A DNA stretch of 64,000 bases from JALZOC01 sp035758845 (GTDB lineage: Bacteria > Acidobacteriota > Vicinamibacteria > Vicinamibacterales > 2-12-FULL-66-21). Location of the stretch: positions 1 to 64,000 of the forward strand of contig DASTVZ010000160.1 of the NCBI GenBank assembly GCA_035758845.1, read 5' to 3'. The notes under the pieces are model-generated. The model saw nothing but the letters and a program-made list of their open reading frames with translations. It made no database searches and was not told where the DNA came from. Below are positions 8,743 through 17,114 of the stretch, one piece after another. The position numbers were made by a program, and so were the translations under genes. Position 1 is the first letter of the stretch. Each line of letters opens with the position of its first letter.

Positions 8743-9663
8743 ATGAAGAACCATTCCGCCGACCGGTCGCACTTCGCGCTCGCAACGATGGCTCTGCTGT
8801 TAGTGACCACCGCCGCGGCGGTCGTCACGCTGGCGCAAGGACGCGGAGCCGCTCCGAAAAACAATCCCGATGAAAAGGAATGGATTCAGCTATTCAACGG
8901 TCGCGACCTGAAGGACTGGACGCCGAAGTTCAGTCATCATGATCTCGGCGAGAACTTCAACGACACGTTCCGTGTCGAAGACGGTCTCCTGAAGGTCCGC
9001 TACGACAAGTGGCAGAAGTTTACTGATGAGTTCGGCCACCTTTTCTACAAGGAGCCGTTTTCGTATTACCAGCTCGCGGCCGAATACCGGTTCGTCGGCG
9101 ATCAGGTGCCAACCGATCGCAAGGATCTGGGATGGGCGATCCGAAACAACGGCCTGATGATCCATTCGCCGGCGCCGCAAACGATGATGAAGGATCAGGA
9201 CTTTCCAATTTCGATTGAAGTCCAGCTGCTCGGAGGCCTGAGTAATGGGAAGCCCAGAACTACGGCGAACCTGTGCACGCCCGGAACGAACGTCGTGATG
9301 AACGGCGCACTGTTCACTCCGCACTGCACGAATTCAAAGTCGAAGACCTACGACGGCGATCAGTGGGTTCGTGTGGAGGTGCTCGCGCACGGCGACGAGA
9401 GCATCAAGCACATTGTTGAAGGAGAAACCGTGCTCGAGTACTCGAAGCCGCAGATCGGCGGCGGCAGCGCGAGTCCGACGGATCCAAAAATCAAAGTCGA
9501 TGGCACTCCGCTGACCGGCGGATACATTTCTCTTCAAGCGGAAACCGCCCCGATCGATTTCAGGAAGGTTGAGCTGCTGAATCTTGAAGGGTGTATGGAT
9601 TCGAAAGCGACGAATTACAAAAAATATTTCGTCAAATCGAATCCATCGACGTGCAAGTTTTGA
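8743..9663 (+). CDS. DUF1080 / 3-keto-disaccharide hydrolase-like protein
   Basis: A 306-residue exported protein of the DUF1080 family. These have a concanavalin-like sandwich and include hydrolases of 3-keto-glycosides. A hydrophobic signal segment (FALATMALLLVTTAAAVVTL, residues 9-28) is followed by the family signature WIQLFNGRDLKDW at about residue 47. The protein ends with a cysteine-containing tail (GCMDSKATNYKKYF). The C-terminal half carries GGYISLQAETAPIDFRKVEL, usual for the fold. ATG 8743 was chosen over ATG 8731 and the longer frame because the latter run through the TTTTCCC repeat and the -10-like hexamer. A paralogue lies at 52515-53267. Probably periplasmic or lipid-free secreted; exact substrate unknown. 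Confidence 0.85.
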   Translation: MKNHSADRSHFALATMALLLVTTAAAVVTLAQGRGAAPKNNPDEKEWIQLFNGRDLKDWTPKFSHHDLGENFNDTFRVEDGLLKVRYDKWQKFTDEFGHLFYKEPFSYYQLAAEYRFVGDQVPTDRKDLGWAIRNNGLMIHSPAPQTMMKDQDFPISIEVQLLGGLSNGKPRTTANLCTPGTNVVMNGALFTPHCTNSKSKTYDGDQWVRVEVLAHGDESIKHIVEGETVLEYSKPQIGGGSASPTDPKIKVDGTPLTGGYISLQAETAPIDFRKVELLNLEGCMDSKATNYKKYFVKSNPSTCKF

Positions 9664-9873
9664 TTTAGAATAGACGACCAATCTCGATAACTTAGCTCTC
9701 TATAACTTCTTAGCTACGGCTGAGCTGGTGCACGTGTTGCACTAGTGTTGACCCGCGATACGGCGGCGGTCAAATCTTCATCCGGAAGACCCTCCTCGTA
9801 TCTCCACGTGACTCTATAAACACGTCCAAACACAACGAAAAAGAGCCTAACGGGTATTTCCAGCTGAACGGTA

Positions 9874-9891
9874 CGTCCGTTGCTACGGACG
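9874..9891 (+). other. Hairpin in the leader of the subtilase gene
   Basis: CGTCCGT (9874-9880), loop TGCT, ACGGACG (9885-9891) forms a 7-bp perfect stem just before the gaggcgag ribosome-binding region of the gene at 9904. The remaining gap 9664-9873 holds a second short inverted repeat (GTGCA/TGCAC near 9728-9742) and a TATAAA at about 9811, but nothing I can name. Confidence 0.4.
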
Positions 9892-9903
9892 AGGCGAGTC
9901 TCT

Positions 9904-11748
9904 ATGCGCACCACTCACAGTTTTGGTCGTTTCGTCGCGCTCCTCTTTTTGTTAGCGGCCACGGGACCGACGGCGTCGCCGATCGCGGCGGACGATCCGC
10001 CGGGACTGCAAAAGTTGGACAAGCCCCTTCGTGACAAAGCGGCGGCGGCGCTCGGCCGCTCACGGGTGATTGTCCGCGGGATGAACGGCGTGTCGAGTGA
10101 CGAACTTGCCAGCGTGATTCGCGGCGCCGGTGGCGGCGTGAAGCGGTCGCTGCGGCTGATCGACGCGCGTGTGGCGGATCTACCCGACGCGGCGCTGGCG
10201 GCGTTGGCCAGCCATCCGCTCGTCGCGCAGGTCTCCGAAGACCGGCAGATCTTCGGGGCCATGGAGAGAACCGCCGCCACCGTGGGAGCCACGACGGTTC
10301 GCCGGGACCTGGGTTACGACGGAACCGGTATCGGGGTCGCCGTAATCGATTCGGGAGCGGCAGCCGCACACGACGATTTGTTAGGTGCCAACGGTGCGCT
10401 GGTCATCGATCGTTTTGTCGACTTTGTGAATGGCCAGGAGCTTCCGTACGACGACTACGGTCATGGGACTCACGTGTCGGGCATCATTGCCGGCAGCGGC
10501 TACGACTCTGGCGGCGCGAGATCGGGGATTGCGCCTGGCGTGCGATTGACCGTTCTGAAGGTGCTCGACCGCAAGGGCAACGGTTACATCAGCGATGTCA
10601 TTGCCGCTCTCGACTACGTCATCGAACACAAGGATGAATTGAACATCCGTGTGGTGAATCTCTCGGTCGCCACCGGCGTCTACGAGTCGTATACGACGGA
10701 TCCCGTAACGGTCGCGGCGGAGAAGGCCGTGCAGAGCGGTGTTGTCGTTGTTGCCGCCGCCGGCAACAATGGCCGCGGCCCAGATGGACGAACTCGGCGC
10801 GGTGGCGTTACCGCTCCGGGCAATGCACGGTCTGTGTTGACGGTCGGGGCCTCGAGCCACATGGGGACGGTCGAGCGCAACGACGACACGATTGCATCGT
10901 TCAGTTCGCGCGGGCCGTCGGCGATCGACAATGGCGCCAAGCCGGACCTCGTGGCCCCCGGCGTGGGGATTGAATCACTCAGTGATTTCGAGGGCACCCT
11001 CTACTCGACATACTCGAAATATCTCCTCCCCGGAACGGTTGCGACTTCATATTTGCCATATCTGAGCCTGAGTGGGACGAGCATGGCCGCTCCCGTCGTC
11101 ACCGCGACCGTCGCGCTCATGTTGCAGGCCAATCCGTCGCTCACTCCGAATGCCGTAAAAGCGATCCTGCAATACACCGCCGAGCGTCACGGCGGCTACG
11201 ACCCGTTGACCGAGGGGGCCGGTTTTCTGAACGCACTCGGCGCGGTTCAACTCGCACAGTACTTGGCCTCGCCATCCATCGGCGGCTATCCGGATGCCAC
11301 CTCCTGGTCCCGAACGCTCATCTGGGGGAATCAGATGGTGCGAGGCGGGCGTCTGACTGCCGACGCCAATGCGTGGGCAAGCGGTGTGACATGGGGAAGC
11401 AGCGCGACACCCGGCGGACAGTCGATTGAGTGGGGTGTGGTATGTGGCGACGACGCCTGCGAGTCGAACAGTCCGTGGCGTCTTGGAGACACGGTTGCGG
11501 TGAATGTGGTCTGGGGACCGACATGCGACGGCGCGGATTGCCAGATGCCGTGGACGGGAAGCGTTTACGGCACGACCGATGACGGCGACACTGTAGTCTG
11601 GGGCACCACCGACGACGACACGGTCGTCTGGGGCACCACCGACGACGATACTGTCGTGTGGGGAACCGGCGACGGGGAAGACACGGTGGTGTGGGGAACG
11701 AGGTGCAGTGATCCCGATTGTGAGCCCGTCATCTGGAGGGTTCAGTAG
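9904..11748 (+). CDS. Subtilisin-like (S8) serine protease with WG-Cys and VWG repeats
   Basis: A 614-residue secreted protease. Signal peptide at residues 1-29, then a propeptide-like region to about residue 120. The catalytic triad is Asp139 (VAVIDSG), His177 (GHGTHVSG) and Ser383 (SGTSMAAP), with oxyanion Asn278 (AAAGNNG). After about residue 470 there is an unusual tail. The motif WGxxCxxxxC[EQ] occurs three times (WGVVCGDDACE, WGPTCDGADCQ, WGTRCSDPDCE), together with four TVVWGT units separated by TDDD or GDGE. The DNA of the last units repeats with a period of about 27-30 bp (11590-11700). The tail is acidic and may bind calcium or sit at the cell surface (inference). ATG 9904 was preferred over TTG 9880 for its signal peptide and upstream GAGGCGAG. 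The histidine kinase follows one base after the stop. Confidence 0.9.
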   Translation: MRTTHSFGRFVALLFLLAATGPTASPIAADDPPGLQKLDKPLRDKAAAALGRSRVIVRGMNGVSSDELASVIRGAGGGVKRSLRLIDARVADLPDAALAALASHPLVAQVSEDRQIFGAMERTAATVGATTVRRDLGYDGTGIGVAVIDSGAAAAHDDLLGANGALVIDRFVDFVNGQELPYDDYGHGTHVSGIIAGSGYDSGGARSGIAPGVRLTVLKVLDRKGNGYISDVIAALDYVIEHKDELNIRVVNLSVATGVYESYTTDPVTVAAEKAVQSGVVVVAAAGNNGRGPDGRTRRGGVTAPGNARSVLTVGASSHMGTVERNDDTIASFSSRGPSAIDNGAKPDLVAPGVGIESLSDFEGTLYSTYSKYLLPGTVATSYLPYLSLSGTSMAAPVVTATVALMLQANPSLTPNAVKAILQYTAERHGGYDPLTEGAGFLNALGAVQLAQYLASPSIGGYPDATSWSRTLIWGNQMVRGGRLTADANAWASGVTWGSSATPGGQSIEWGVVCGDDACESNSPWRLGDTVAVNVVWGPTCDGADCQMPWTGSVYGTTDDGDTVVWGTTDDDTVVWGTTDDDTVVWGTGDGEDTVVWGTRCSDPDCEPVIWRVQ

Positions 11749-11749
11749 T

Positions 11750-13846
11750 ATGGCGCTCGCCGCCGTTGTGCGACGGGTGTCGAATCCCCTGGCCTGGGAT
11801 GGGCTGCCTCGGATCGCGCAGGTGTACGTCGCCGCGATCACGCTCGTCGGTGCAGCCGTGTTCGTGGTTGCGCTGCCGCAGACGTATCCCGACCCCTGGC
11901 TCCTCGGGTCGTTGCTCCTCCTCGCCTGCATCACATCGGCCTGGAAGGTGACGTTGCCGCTGTCGCTGTCAAGCGGCTCCACGCTTTCCGTTTCGTACGC
12001 TGCCGACCTGATGGCGCTCCTGCTTCTCGGGACAGGGCCGGCCGTGATCATTGCCGTCGCCGGCGCGTGGATGCAGTGCACGTTCAGGGTCAAACAGTCG
12101 TATCCGATTTATCGCACGGCGTTCAGCATGTCGGCCGAAGCGATCACGATGGTCGCAACCGGCCTGACTTACGCCTCGCTTGGTGGTTCGCCAGGTGCGG
12201 TCGATCTGTCAACGATCGCCAAGCCGCTCGTCGGTGCGATCGCGATGTACTTCGTCGTCAACACGAGCCTGATCGGCGGGGCCATCGCGCTCTCCTCAGG
12301 CCGAAGCTGGTGGCAAGTCTGGCACGACGAGTTTCTGTGGAGCGCGCCGAGTTTCATGGTCGCCGGCAGCGCGGGAGCCATTGCCGCCGTTGTCGTCCAG
12401 CGCGGCCGTCACTGGGAAGCATTGCTTCTTCTGGCGCCGGTCTATCTGACCTATCGCACCTACGAGATCTTTGTTGGACGTCTCGAGGACCAGCGCCGCC
12501 ACGTCCAGGAAACGCAGAAGCTTCACACCGAAACGCTGGAGGCACTGCGCCAGGCCTTGAGTGCCGAACAGGCACTCGCCCAGGAAAAGGAGCGGCTCGC
12601 GACGACCTTGGCCGACATGACGCAGCTCGAAGAGGCGCGACGCCAGCTGCTCAATCGCGAACACTCCGCTCGGGCTGCCGCCGAACAGGCCAACCGCTTG
12701 AAGGATCAGTTCCTCGCCGTCGTTTCGCACGAGCTTCGTACTCCTTTGAATGCCATTCTCGGGTGGGCGGAACTCCTCCAGAGCGGCAAGCTCGATGAAG
12801 CGAAAGGCGATCGCGCGTCGCGCGCGATTCTCGAGAGTGCGAAGCGGCAGGCGCAGTTGATTGATGAATTGCTCGATGTTGCCCGGATCATGTCGGGCAA
12901 GCTCCGGCTCGATCGGAGCACGGTCGATTTGGTCGAGATCGCCAACAGTGCAGTTGCCGTGGTGCAGCCCGTAATTGAGGCCAAACATATCCGTGTTGAG
13001 ATCGAGTCATCGCCCGGTTTGAGCACGGTATTCGGCGACAGTTCGCGATTGCAGCAGGTCATCTGGAACCTGTTATCAAACGCGGTGAAATACACGCCGG
13101 AGGGCGGCACCGTCCGTGTGCGCTTGCACACCGCGGCGGGCAGGGCGGAGATGGTCGTCGCCGACAGCGGAGATGGCATTCCTGCGGAATTTCTGCCGCA
13201 CGTGTTCGAACCCTTCCGGCAGGCGGATGCATCGTCGACTCGGACGCACTCCGGGCTCGGTCTTGGATTGTCGATCGTCAAGCAGATCGTCGAAGCCCAT
13301 GGCGGCACGGTCGCGGCCGAAAACGACCCGGCTGGACGCGGCGCGGTGTTCACAGTTCGACTTCCGATCGTAGCGGTGCGGCACCACCGGCGCGCGACGG
13401 ACGTGTCGGTCGCGCAAACGGTCAAGGACGACAACTCGCTCCGCGGTCTCACCGTGATGGTGGTGGACGACGACGACGAGAGCCGGCATGTCGTCGCGGC
13501 GCACCTGGAGAGCTGTGACGCCAGTGTCTTGACGGCGGGCTCTGCGGCGGAAGCGCTTGACCTGTTGCAGCAGCACAGTGTGCACGTGTTGCTCGCCGAC
13601 ATCGCGATGCCCGGCGAGGACGGCTACTCGCTCATTCGAAAACTTCGCGCCTTGAACGCGTCAGTTTCTTCCGTGCCGGCGGCGGCACTGACGGCGTTCG
13701 CGCGTGAAGAGGACCGTCAGGAAGCGCTCGAGGCCGGGTTCCAATTGCACCTCTCCAAGCCGATCGATGCGGGTTCGTTGATCGCCGCCGTCGCGACGCT
13801 GGCGCGGTGGAACGCGCCGCAGCAACGACGCTTCGTCGGCGCATAA
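11750..13846 (+). CDS. Membrane hybrid sensor histidine kinase/response regulator
   Basis: A 698-residue hybrid kinase. Residues 1 to about 240 form a multi-helix membrane sensor (about seven hydrophobic segments) that I cannot assign to a named sensor family. A coiled coil follows (about 250-315). Next come HisKA with phosphoacceptor His327 (VVSHELRTPLN) and an ATPase domain with N box WNLLSNAVKYTP, VADSGDGIPAEF and SGLGLGLSIVKQIVEAHGG. A C-terminal receiver has an acidic pocket VVDDDDES, phosphoacceptor Asp617 (LLADIAMPGEDGY) and Lys in HLSKPID. No DNA-binding output is fused, so it would relay phosphate to another partner. The start lies one base after the protease stop with GGAGG at 11735-11739, so the protease and kinase are probably coupled. 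Confidence 0.92.
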   Translation: MALAAVVRRVSNPLAWDGLPRIAQVYVAAITLVGAAVFVVALPQTYPDPWLLGSLLLLACITSAWKVTLPLSLSSGSTLSVSYAADLMALLLLGTGPAVIIAVAGAWMQCTFRVKQSYPIYRTAFSMSAEAITMVATGLTYASLGGSPGAVDLSTIAKPLVGAIAMYFVVNTSLIGGAIALSSGRSWWQVWHDEFLWSAPSFMVAGSAGAIAAVVVQRGRHWEALLLLAPVYLTYRTYEIFVGRLEDQRRHVQETQKLHTETLEALRQALSAEQALAQEKERLATTLADMTQLEEARRQLLNREHSARAAAEQANRLKDQFLAVVSHELRTPLNAILGWAELLQSGKLDEAKGDRASRAILESAKRQAQLIDELLDVARIMSGKLRLDRSTVDLVEIANSAVAVVQPVIEAKHIRVEIESSPGLSTVFGDSSRLQQVIWNLLSNAVKYTPEGGTVRVRLHTAAGRAEMVVADSGDGIPAEFLPHVFEPFRQADASSTRTHSGLGLGLSIVKQIVEAHGGTVAAENDPAGRGAVFTVRLPIVAVRHHRRATDVSVAQTVKDDNSLRGLTVMVVDDDDESRHVVAAHLESCDASVLTAGSAAEALDLLQQHSVHVLLADIAMPGEDGYSLIRKLRALNASVSSVPAAALTAFAREEDRQEALEAGFQLHLSKPIDAGSLIAAVATLARWNAPQQRRFVGA

Positions 13847-13964
13847 CGCATTTCAAGAAGTCGCGCCCGCTAATTGCGCAGGCGAAAGCCCGCGCCCTAC
13901 AATCCCGGACCAGAACCAGTTCCATCCCGAGACGCCGCATCTCGGTTACCATTCGTTCTCTCAG

Positions 13965-14390
13965 ATGGCCGCGATATTTTTCCTGTGGCTGTTCACGATT
14001 CTGCTGGTGCTCCGCGTCGTCGGGCAGCTTGTCGTCGTGCTGCGCGCGCCGCGGTGGCTGCCGCCGATGGAACAGTGGCAGTCGGGTCTTCTTCCCTATC
14101 CGGTGCTGTTCTTCGGTCAGGTCGTGGTGCTGACGTTGATGATCTGGATGTCGGTGAACGTAACCAATGGAGCAGGGTACTTCGTCGATCCTCGCCGGCC
14201 GGAGATGGGCCGCGGCGTCATGTGGTTCAGTTACGTCTACTTTGGCAGCATGGTGCTCCGCTACATCATCTGGATGTGGCGGCGCCCGGATCAGCGATGG
14301 TTTGGTGGAACGATTCCCATCATTTTCCATTCGTTCGTGGCGGCATTCCTGTATACGTTCGGCCGGTATCACGTAAGTTCCTGGCAATAA
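13965..14390 (+). CDS. Small integral membrane protein, unknown family
   Basis: A 141-residue protein with about four hydrophobic segments (residues 2-24, 46-66, 86-104 and 113-133). A charged loop PRRPEMGRG and a tail FGRYHVSSWQ are visible. I do not recognise a family. TACAAT at about 13909 and the start at 13965 leave a short leader without a strong Shine-Dalgarno sequence. Its last 71 bases overlap the 3' end of the convergent flavoprotein gene. The hydrophobic pattern and aromatic content look like a real protein rather than a shadow. Function unknown. Confidence 0.65.
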   Translation: MAAIFFLWLFTILLVLRVVGQLVVVLRAPRWLPPMEQWQSGLLPYPVLFFGQVVVLTLMIWMSVNVTNGAGYFVDPRRPEMGRGVMWFSYVYFGSMVLRYIIWMWRRPDQRWFGGTIPIIFHSFVAAFLYTFGRYHVSSWQ

Positions 14391-15489
14391 GCCGGGCGGC
14401 GATCCGCGCGTCCTGTCCAATGTTGCGAAGGCCACCCGCGACGTCGTAGTTATGGCCGACGAAGTACAACCCAGGACGATCGACGCTGACGACGCGGTCG
14501 CGCCGCGCGGCAAAGCCGCAGCGATCGCGAGTCACACTGTTGCCCAGTACTCCAAGCGCGGCTCGGTATCCAGTCGCGAGGATCACGCTGTCGAACGATC
14601 GTTCGGCCCCGTCGAGAAAACGCGCGCCGTCGCCAGTGAATTCCGCCACGGCAGCGGCCAGTTGAATGCGTCCTGCCTTGACAGCGTCCGCCAGGTGAAA
14701 ACCAATCAGCGGGACAGTCGCACACGCTGAATCAGCCGGAAGTGGCAGGGGAGGAGCTCCTCGGATCGATTCAGCAATCGCACCGGTGATCGACATCGTC
14801 CGAAGAAGCCATGATCTCGGCACGTGCCTGAGGGCCACGCCGAGGTACTGAACGGGAACACCGAACAAATCGCGCGGCACGACGCGGGCGCCCGAGCGGA
14901 TCGACACGGTCACTTGCGCACCGGCAGCCGCGAGCTCCGCGCTGATCTCACCAGCCGAGTTGCCGACGCCGACAACCAGAACGCGCTCCCGCGTAAACGG
15001 TTCCGGTGTCCGGTATTCAACGCTGTGGATTACACGACCCCTGAACAGCGAACGATTCGTAAACTCGGGAACATACGGGTTCGACACGATTCCTGTTGCG
15101 ATCACGACCGCTCGGCTCCGCATCGACCGGCCGTCATGAAGCTGCACGACCCAGCCGCGTTCTTCTGGTTGCACCGCTGTCACCTCTGCGCCGGTCTCGA
15201 CGGCCAGTTGAAACGTTTTCGTGTAGCGGTCGAGATACTCGAGAAAGTCACGGCGACTGGGAAAGAGCGGCGTGGTCGACGGAAACCGCATGCCGGGCAA
15301 TGCGGAAAAATGTTTGCCCGTGTGCAGGACGAGCCCTTCGTACAGCCGTGTCCAGGTGTGCCCGATGGTTGCACCACGCTCGAGTACGGTGTGGCGAATG
15401 CCCAGGCGGCCGAGTTCACGCGACGACGCCAACCCAGCGGGGCCGGCACCCACGACGATGGCGTCGAGTGGATCGATTGAAATTGTCAC
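14320..15489 (-). CDS. FAD/NAD(P)-binding flavoprotein monooxygenase-like
   Basis: About 389 residues. An N-terminal FAD Rossmann motif (VVGAGPAGLASSRELGRLG) begins some 12 residues in, and a second NADPH-type nucleotide motif is GVGNSAGEIS near residue 165. The ATGY motif (ILATGYRA) near the C-terminus is typical of flavin-containing monooxygenases of the YUCCA/FMO type. These oxidise small organic substrates with O2 and NADPH. The open frame extends upstream to a TTG at 15537, but that part would translate the CCGGGATC repeat. I therefore prefer GTG 15489 (VTISIDPLDAIVVGAGP). The C-terminal tail overlaps the convergent membrane protein by 71 bases. The substrate is unknown. Confidence 0.85.
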   Translation of the reverse strand: MTISIDPLDAIVVGAGPAGLASSRELGRLGIRHTVLERGATIGHTWTRLYEGLVLHTGKHFSALPGMRFPSTTPLFPSRRDFLEYLDRYTKTFQLAVETGAEVTAVQPEERGWVVQLHDGRSMRSRAVVIATGIVSNPYVPEFTNRSLFRGRVIHSVEYRTPEPFTRERVLVVGVGNSAGEISAELAAAGAQVTVSIRSGARVVPRDLFGVPVQYLGVALRHVPRSWLLRTMSITGAIAESIRGAPPLPLPADSACATVPLIGFHLADAVKAGRIQLAAAVAEFTGDGARFLDGAERSFDSVILATGYRAALGVLGNSVTRDRCGFAARRDRVVSVDRPGLYFVGHNYDVAGGLRNIGQDARIAARLIARNLRDTGRTYTGMPPRTNGK

Positions 15490-15510
15490 GCTTGATAGCG
15501 TCGCTTTGAT

Positions 15511-15534
15511 CGGATCCCGGATCCCGGATCCCGG
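15511..15534. repeat. CCGGGATC-type tandem repeat
   Basis: Three copies of the CGGATCCC unit lie immediately upstream of the flavoprotein start, between it and the cytochrome gene. Confidence 0.75.
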
Positions 15535-15550
15535 CAAGATTCAATCACGG

Positions 15551-17095
15551 TTACAGTGTTTTCAGATACTCGATGAGGGCGCGCCGGTTCTCGTTGGTTC
15601 GAATCCGATCCCACATGTCGTGTCCGCCGTTTCCGCACCCTTCACGCGCAGTGTTGAACCAATTCCGATCGCTGCCGAACCTCTTCAACAACTGCGGTTC
15701 GGTCAAACGCGCAAGCTCCCAATCGGGATAGAGCACCTGCCCCACGCGTTGCCGATCGAACAGGCGCGCTGCCATCACGCTGAAAATCGCCGGCCGTTCG
15801 GAAACCGGCCCGAGCAGATGATAAAGCGTCGGCACGCTGCCGTTGTGGAGGTATGGGTAATTCGCCCAGACGCCGGTCAACGGCGTGGCGGCATATCCTT
15901 CGCTCTTCTCGAGCGTGCCTTCGGCCGCGAGCGGGCTCGCATTGAACGCCTCGATGAAGCCATCCGACACGACGTCGCGCCGCCCGCGATCGGTCTCGAC
16001 ATCCGCGTGGACGCCCGGCCATCGCACGGTACCCCGGCCGTCATACTCACCATGACATCGTGAGCACCGCAGCTCCTTTGAATAAAACAGCTGGCGGCCC
16101 TTTTCGGCGAGCACCGGGTCAATTTCATATGGATAGGGAGGTGGCCGCAAATGCGTAATCACCGAATCGAATTCCTGTTTGATCGTCGGAATGACGGTCT
16201 GCACCAGGGCATCGAACGGGCGATCCTTTTCCAGCTCCATCGAGGACGCCATCATCGGGACGCGGCCGTGAAAGCTGCCGTCGGTATACCACCGCCCGGC
16301 CTGGATCTTTGCCGCCGTGTGCCACAAGGGCGGCGTCTTCACATCGCCCCTGCCCACTTCTTCGTTCGAGGGCATCACGCCGTCGTGAGGGCGCATATAC
16401 AACTCGACGTGCGAGGCCGCAAATGCCGTGGATCGCGCGCGGGTCAACGAATCGATCTTGTCATGATGGTGACTGTTCAGAATCCGATTGGCGGATGCCG
16501 CGTAGTCGGCATCCTTCGGGTTTCGCACCATCACGCTGCGCCATCGTTCGCTGGTCAACACCTTCAGCGAGTCGCCGAGCCACTTGTCGTCGAACGTCTT
16601 CGTCCCGGCACCGAAATAGACCACACCATCAATTTCCGCCGTATGGCACGTGATGCAGTTGACGGTCCACTTCAGCGGCTCGCCGGGTACCGCGTTCGGT
16701 GCCATTCCGAACGCGGGGACACGGGCATTGTCCCGCCAGAGCACGAGCCCGACCTTGTCGCGCACGATCGTGTTGACGTCGCCGACGATGGCCTGGGTCG
16801 CGAGGTTGCCGTCGAAGAGAGATTGTGGAATCCAAGCCGAGCTGTCGTATGTCTGATAGACGAAATCGAAAAGCGCGGACCGTTTTTCGTCCTCAGATCG
16901 CGAATCGTCCGCCGCCCAGCGATACACGACATTGCGCATGTCGGATTGGAAGCTGGCCCGCAACACCTCTCTCGAGAACTGATTGTGGTGAACGGACCCG
17001 GCTCGAGAAAATGCCGCGACCAGCCACACGATCGACATCGCTGATATCACGATGCCAATTCCGCGACCTCGCTGCCTGCTTCTGACGCTGACCAT
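15551..17095 (-). CDS. Di-heme c-type cytochrome, peroxidase/RoxA-like
   Basis: A 514-residue exported cytochrome. A signal anchor near residues 10-30 (GIVISAMSIVWLVAAFS) is followed by two CXXCH heme sites: CITCH about one third in and CSRCH about two thirds in. Conserved WANYPYLHNGSVPTLYHLL and TPPLWHTAAKIQAGRWYTDG blocks resemble di-heme peroxidases and the rubber oxygenase RoxA. Whether it is a peroxidase, oxygenase or electron carrier cannot be decided here. ATG 17095 was chosen because GGAGGAAG lies just upstream. The longer frame to 17452 runs inside the TPR gene. It follows that TPR gene by 19 bp and is probably co-transcribed with it. Confidence 0.85.
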   Translation of the reverse strand: MVSVRSRQRGRGIGIVISAMSIVWLVAAFSRAGSVHHNQFSREVLRASFQSDMRNVVYRWAADDSRSEDEKRSALFDFVYQTYDSSAWIPQSLFDGNLATQAIVGDVNTIVRDKVGLVLWRDNARVPAFGMAPNAVPGEPLKWTVNCITCHTAEIDGVVYFGAGTKTFDDKWLGDSLKVLTSERWRSVMVRNPKDADYAASANRILNSHHHDKIDSLTRARSTAFAASHVELYMRPHDGVMPSNEEVGRGDVKTPPLWHTAAKIQAGRWYTDGSFHGRVPMMASSMELEKDRPFDALVQTVIPTIKQEFDSVITHLRPPPYPYEIDPVLAEKGRQLFYSKELRCSRCHGEYDGRGTVRWPGVHADVETDRGRRDVVSDGFIEAFNASPLAAEGTLEKSEGYAATPLTGVWANYPYLHNGSVPTLYHLLGPVSERPAIFSVMAARLFDRQRVGQVLYPDWELARLTEPQLLKRFGSDRNWFNTAREGCGNGGHDMWDRIRTNENRRALIEYLKTL

Positions 17096-17114
17096 GGCTT
17101 CCTCCACCGTGGCC

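Noticed and set aside
9664..9903. Possible riboswitch in the leader before the protease gene
   Set aside because: Only short hairpins are seen; no match to cyclic di-GMP or other riboswitch core sequences I know.
15489..15537. Longer N-terminus of the flavoprotein from TTG 15537
   Set aside because: The added codons come from the CCGGGATC repeat and lie ahead of the normal FAD-domain start.
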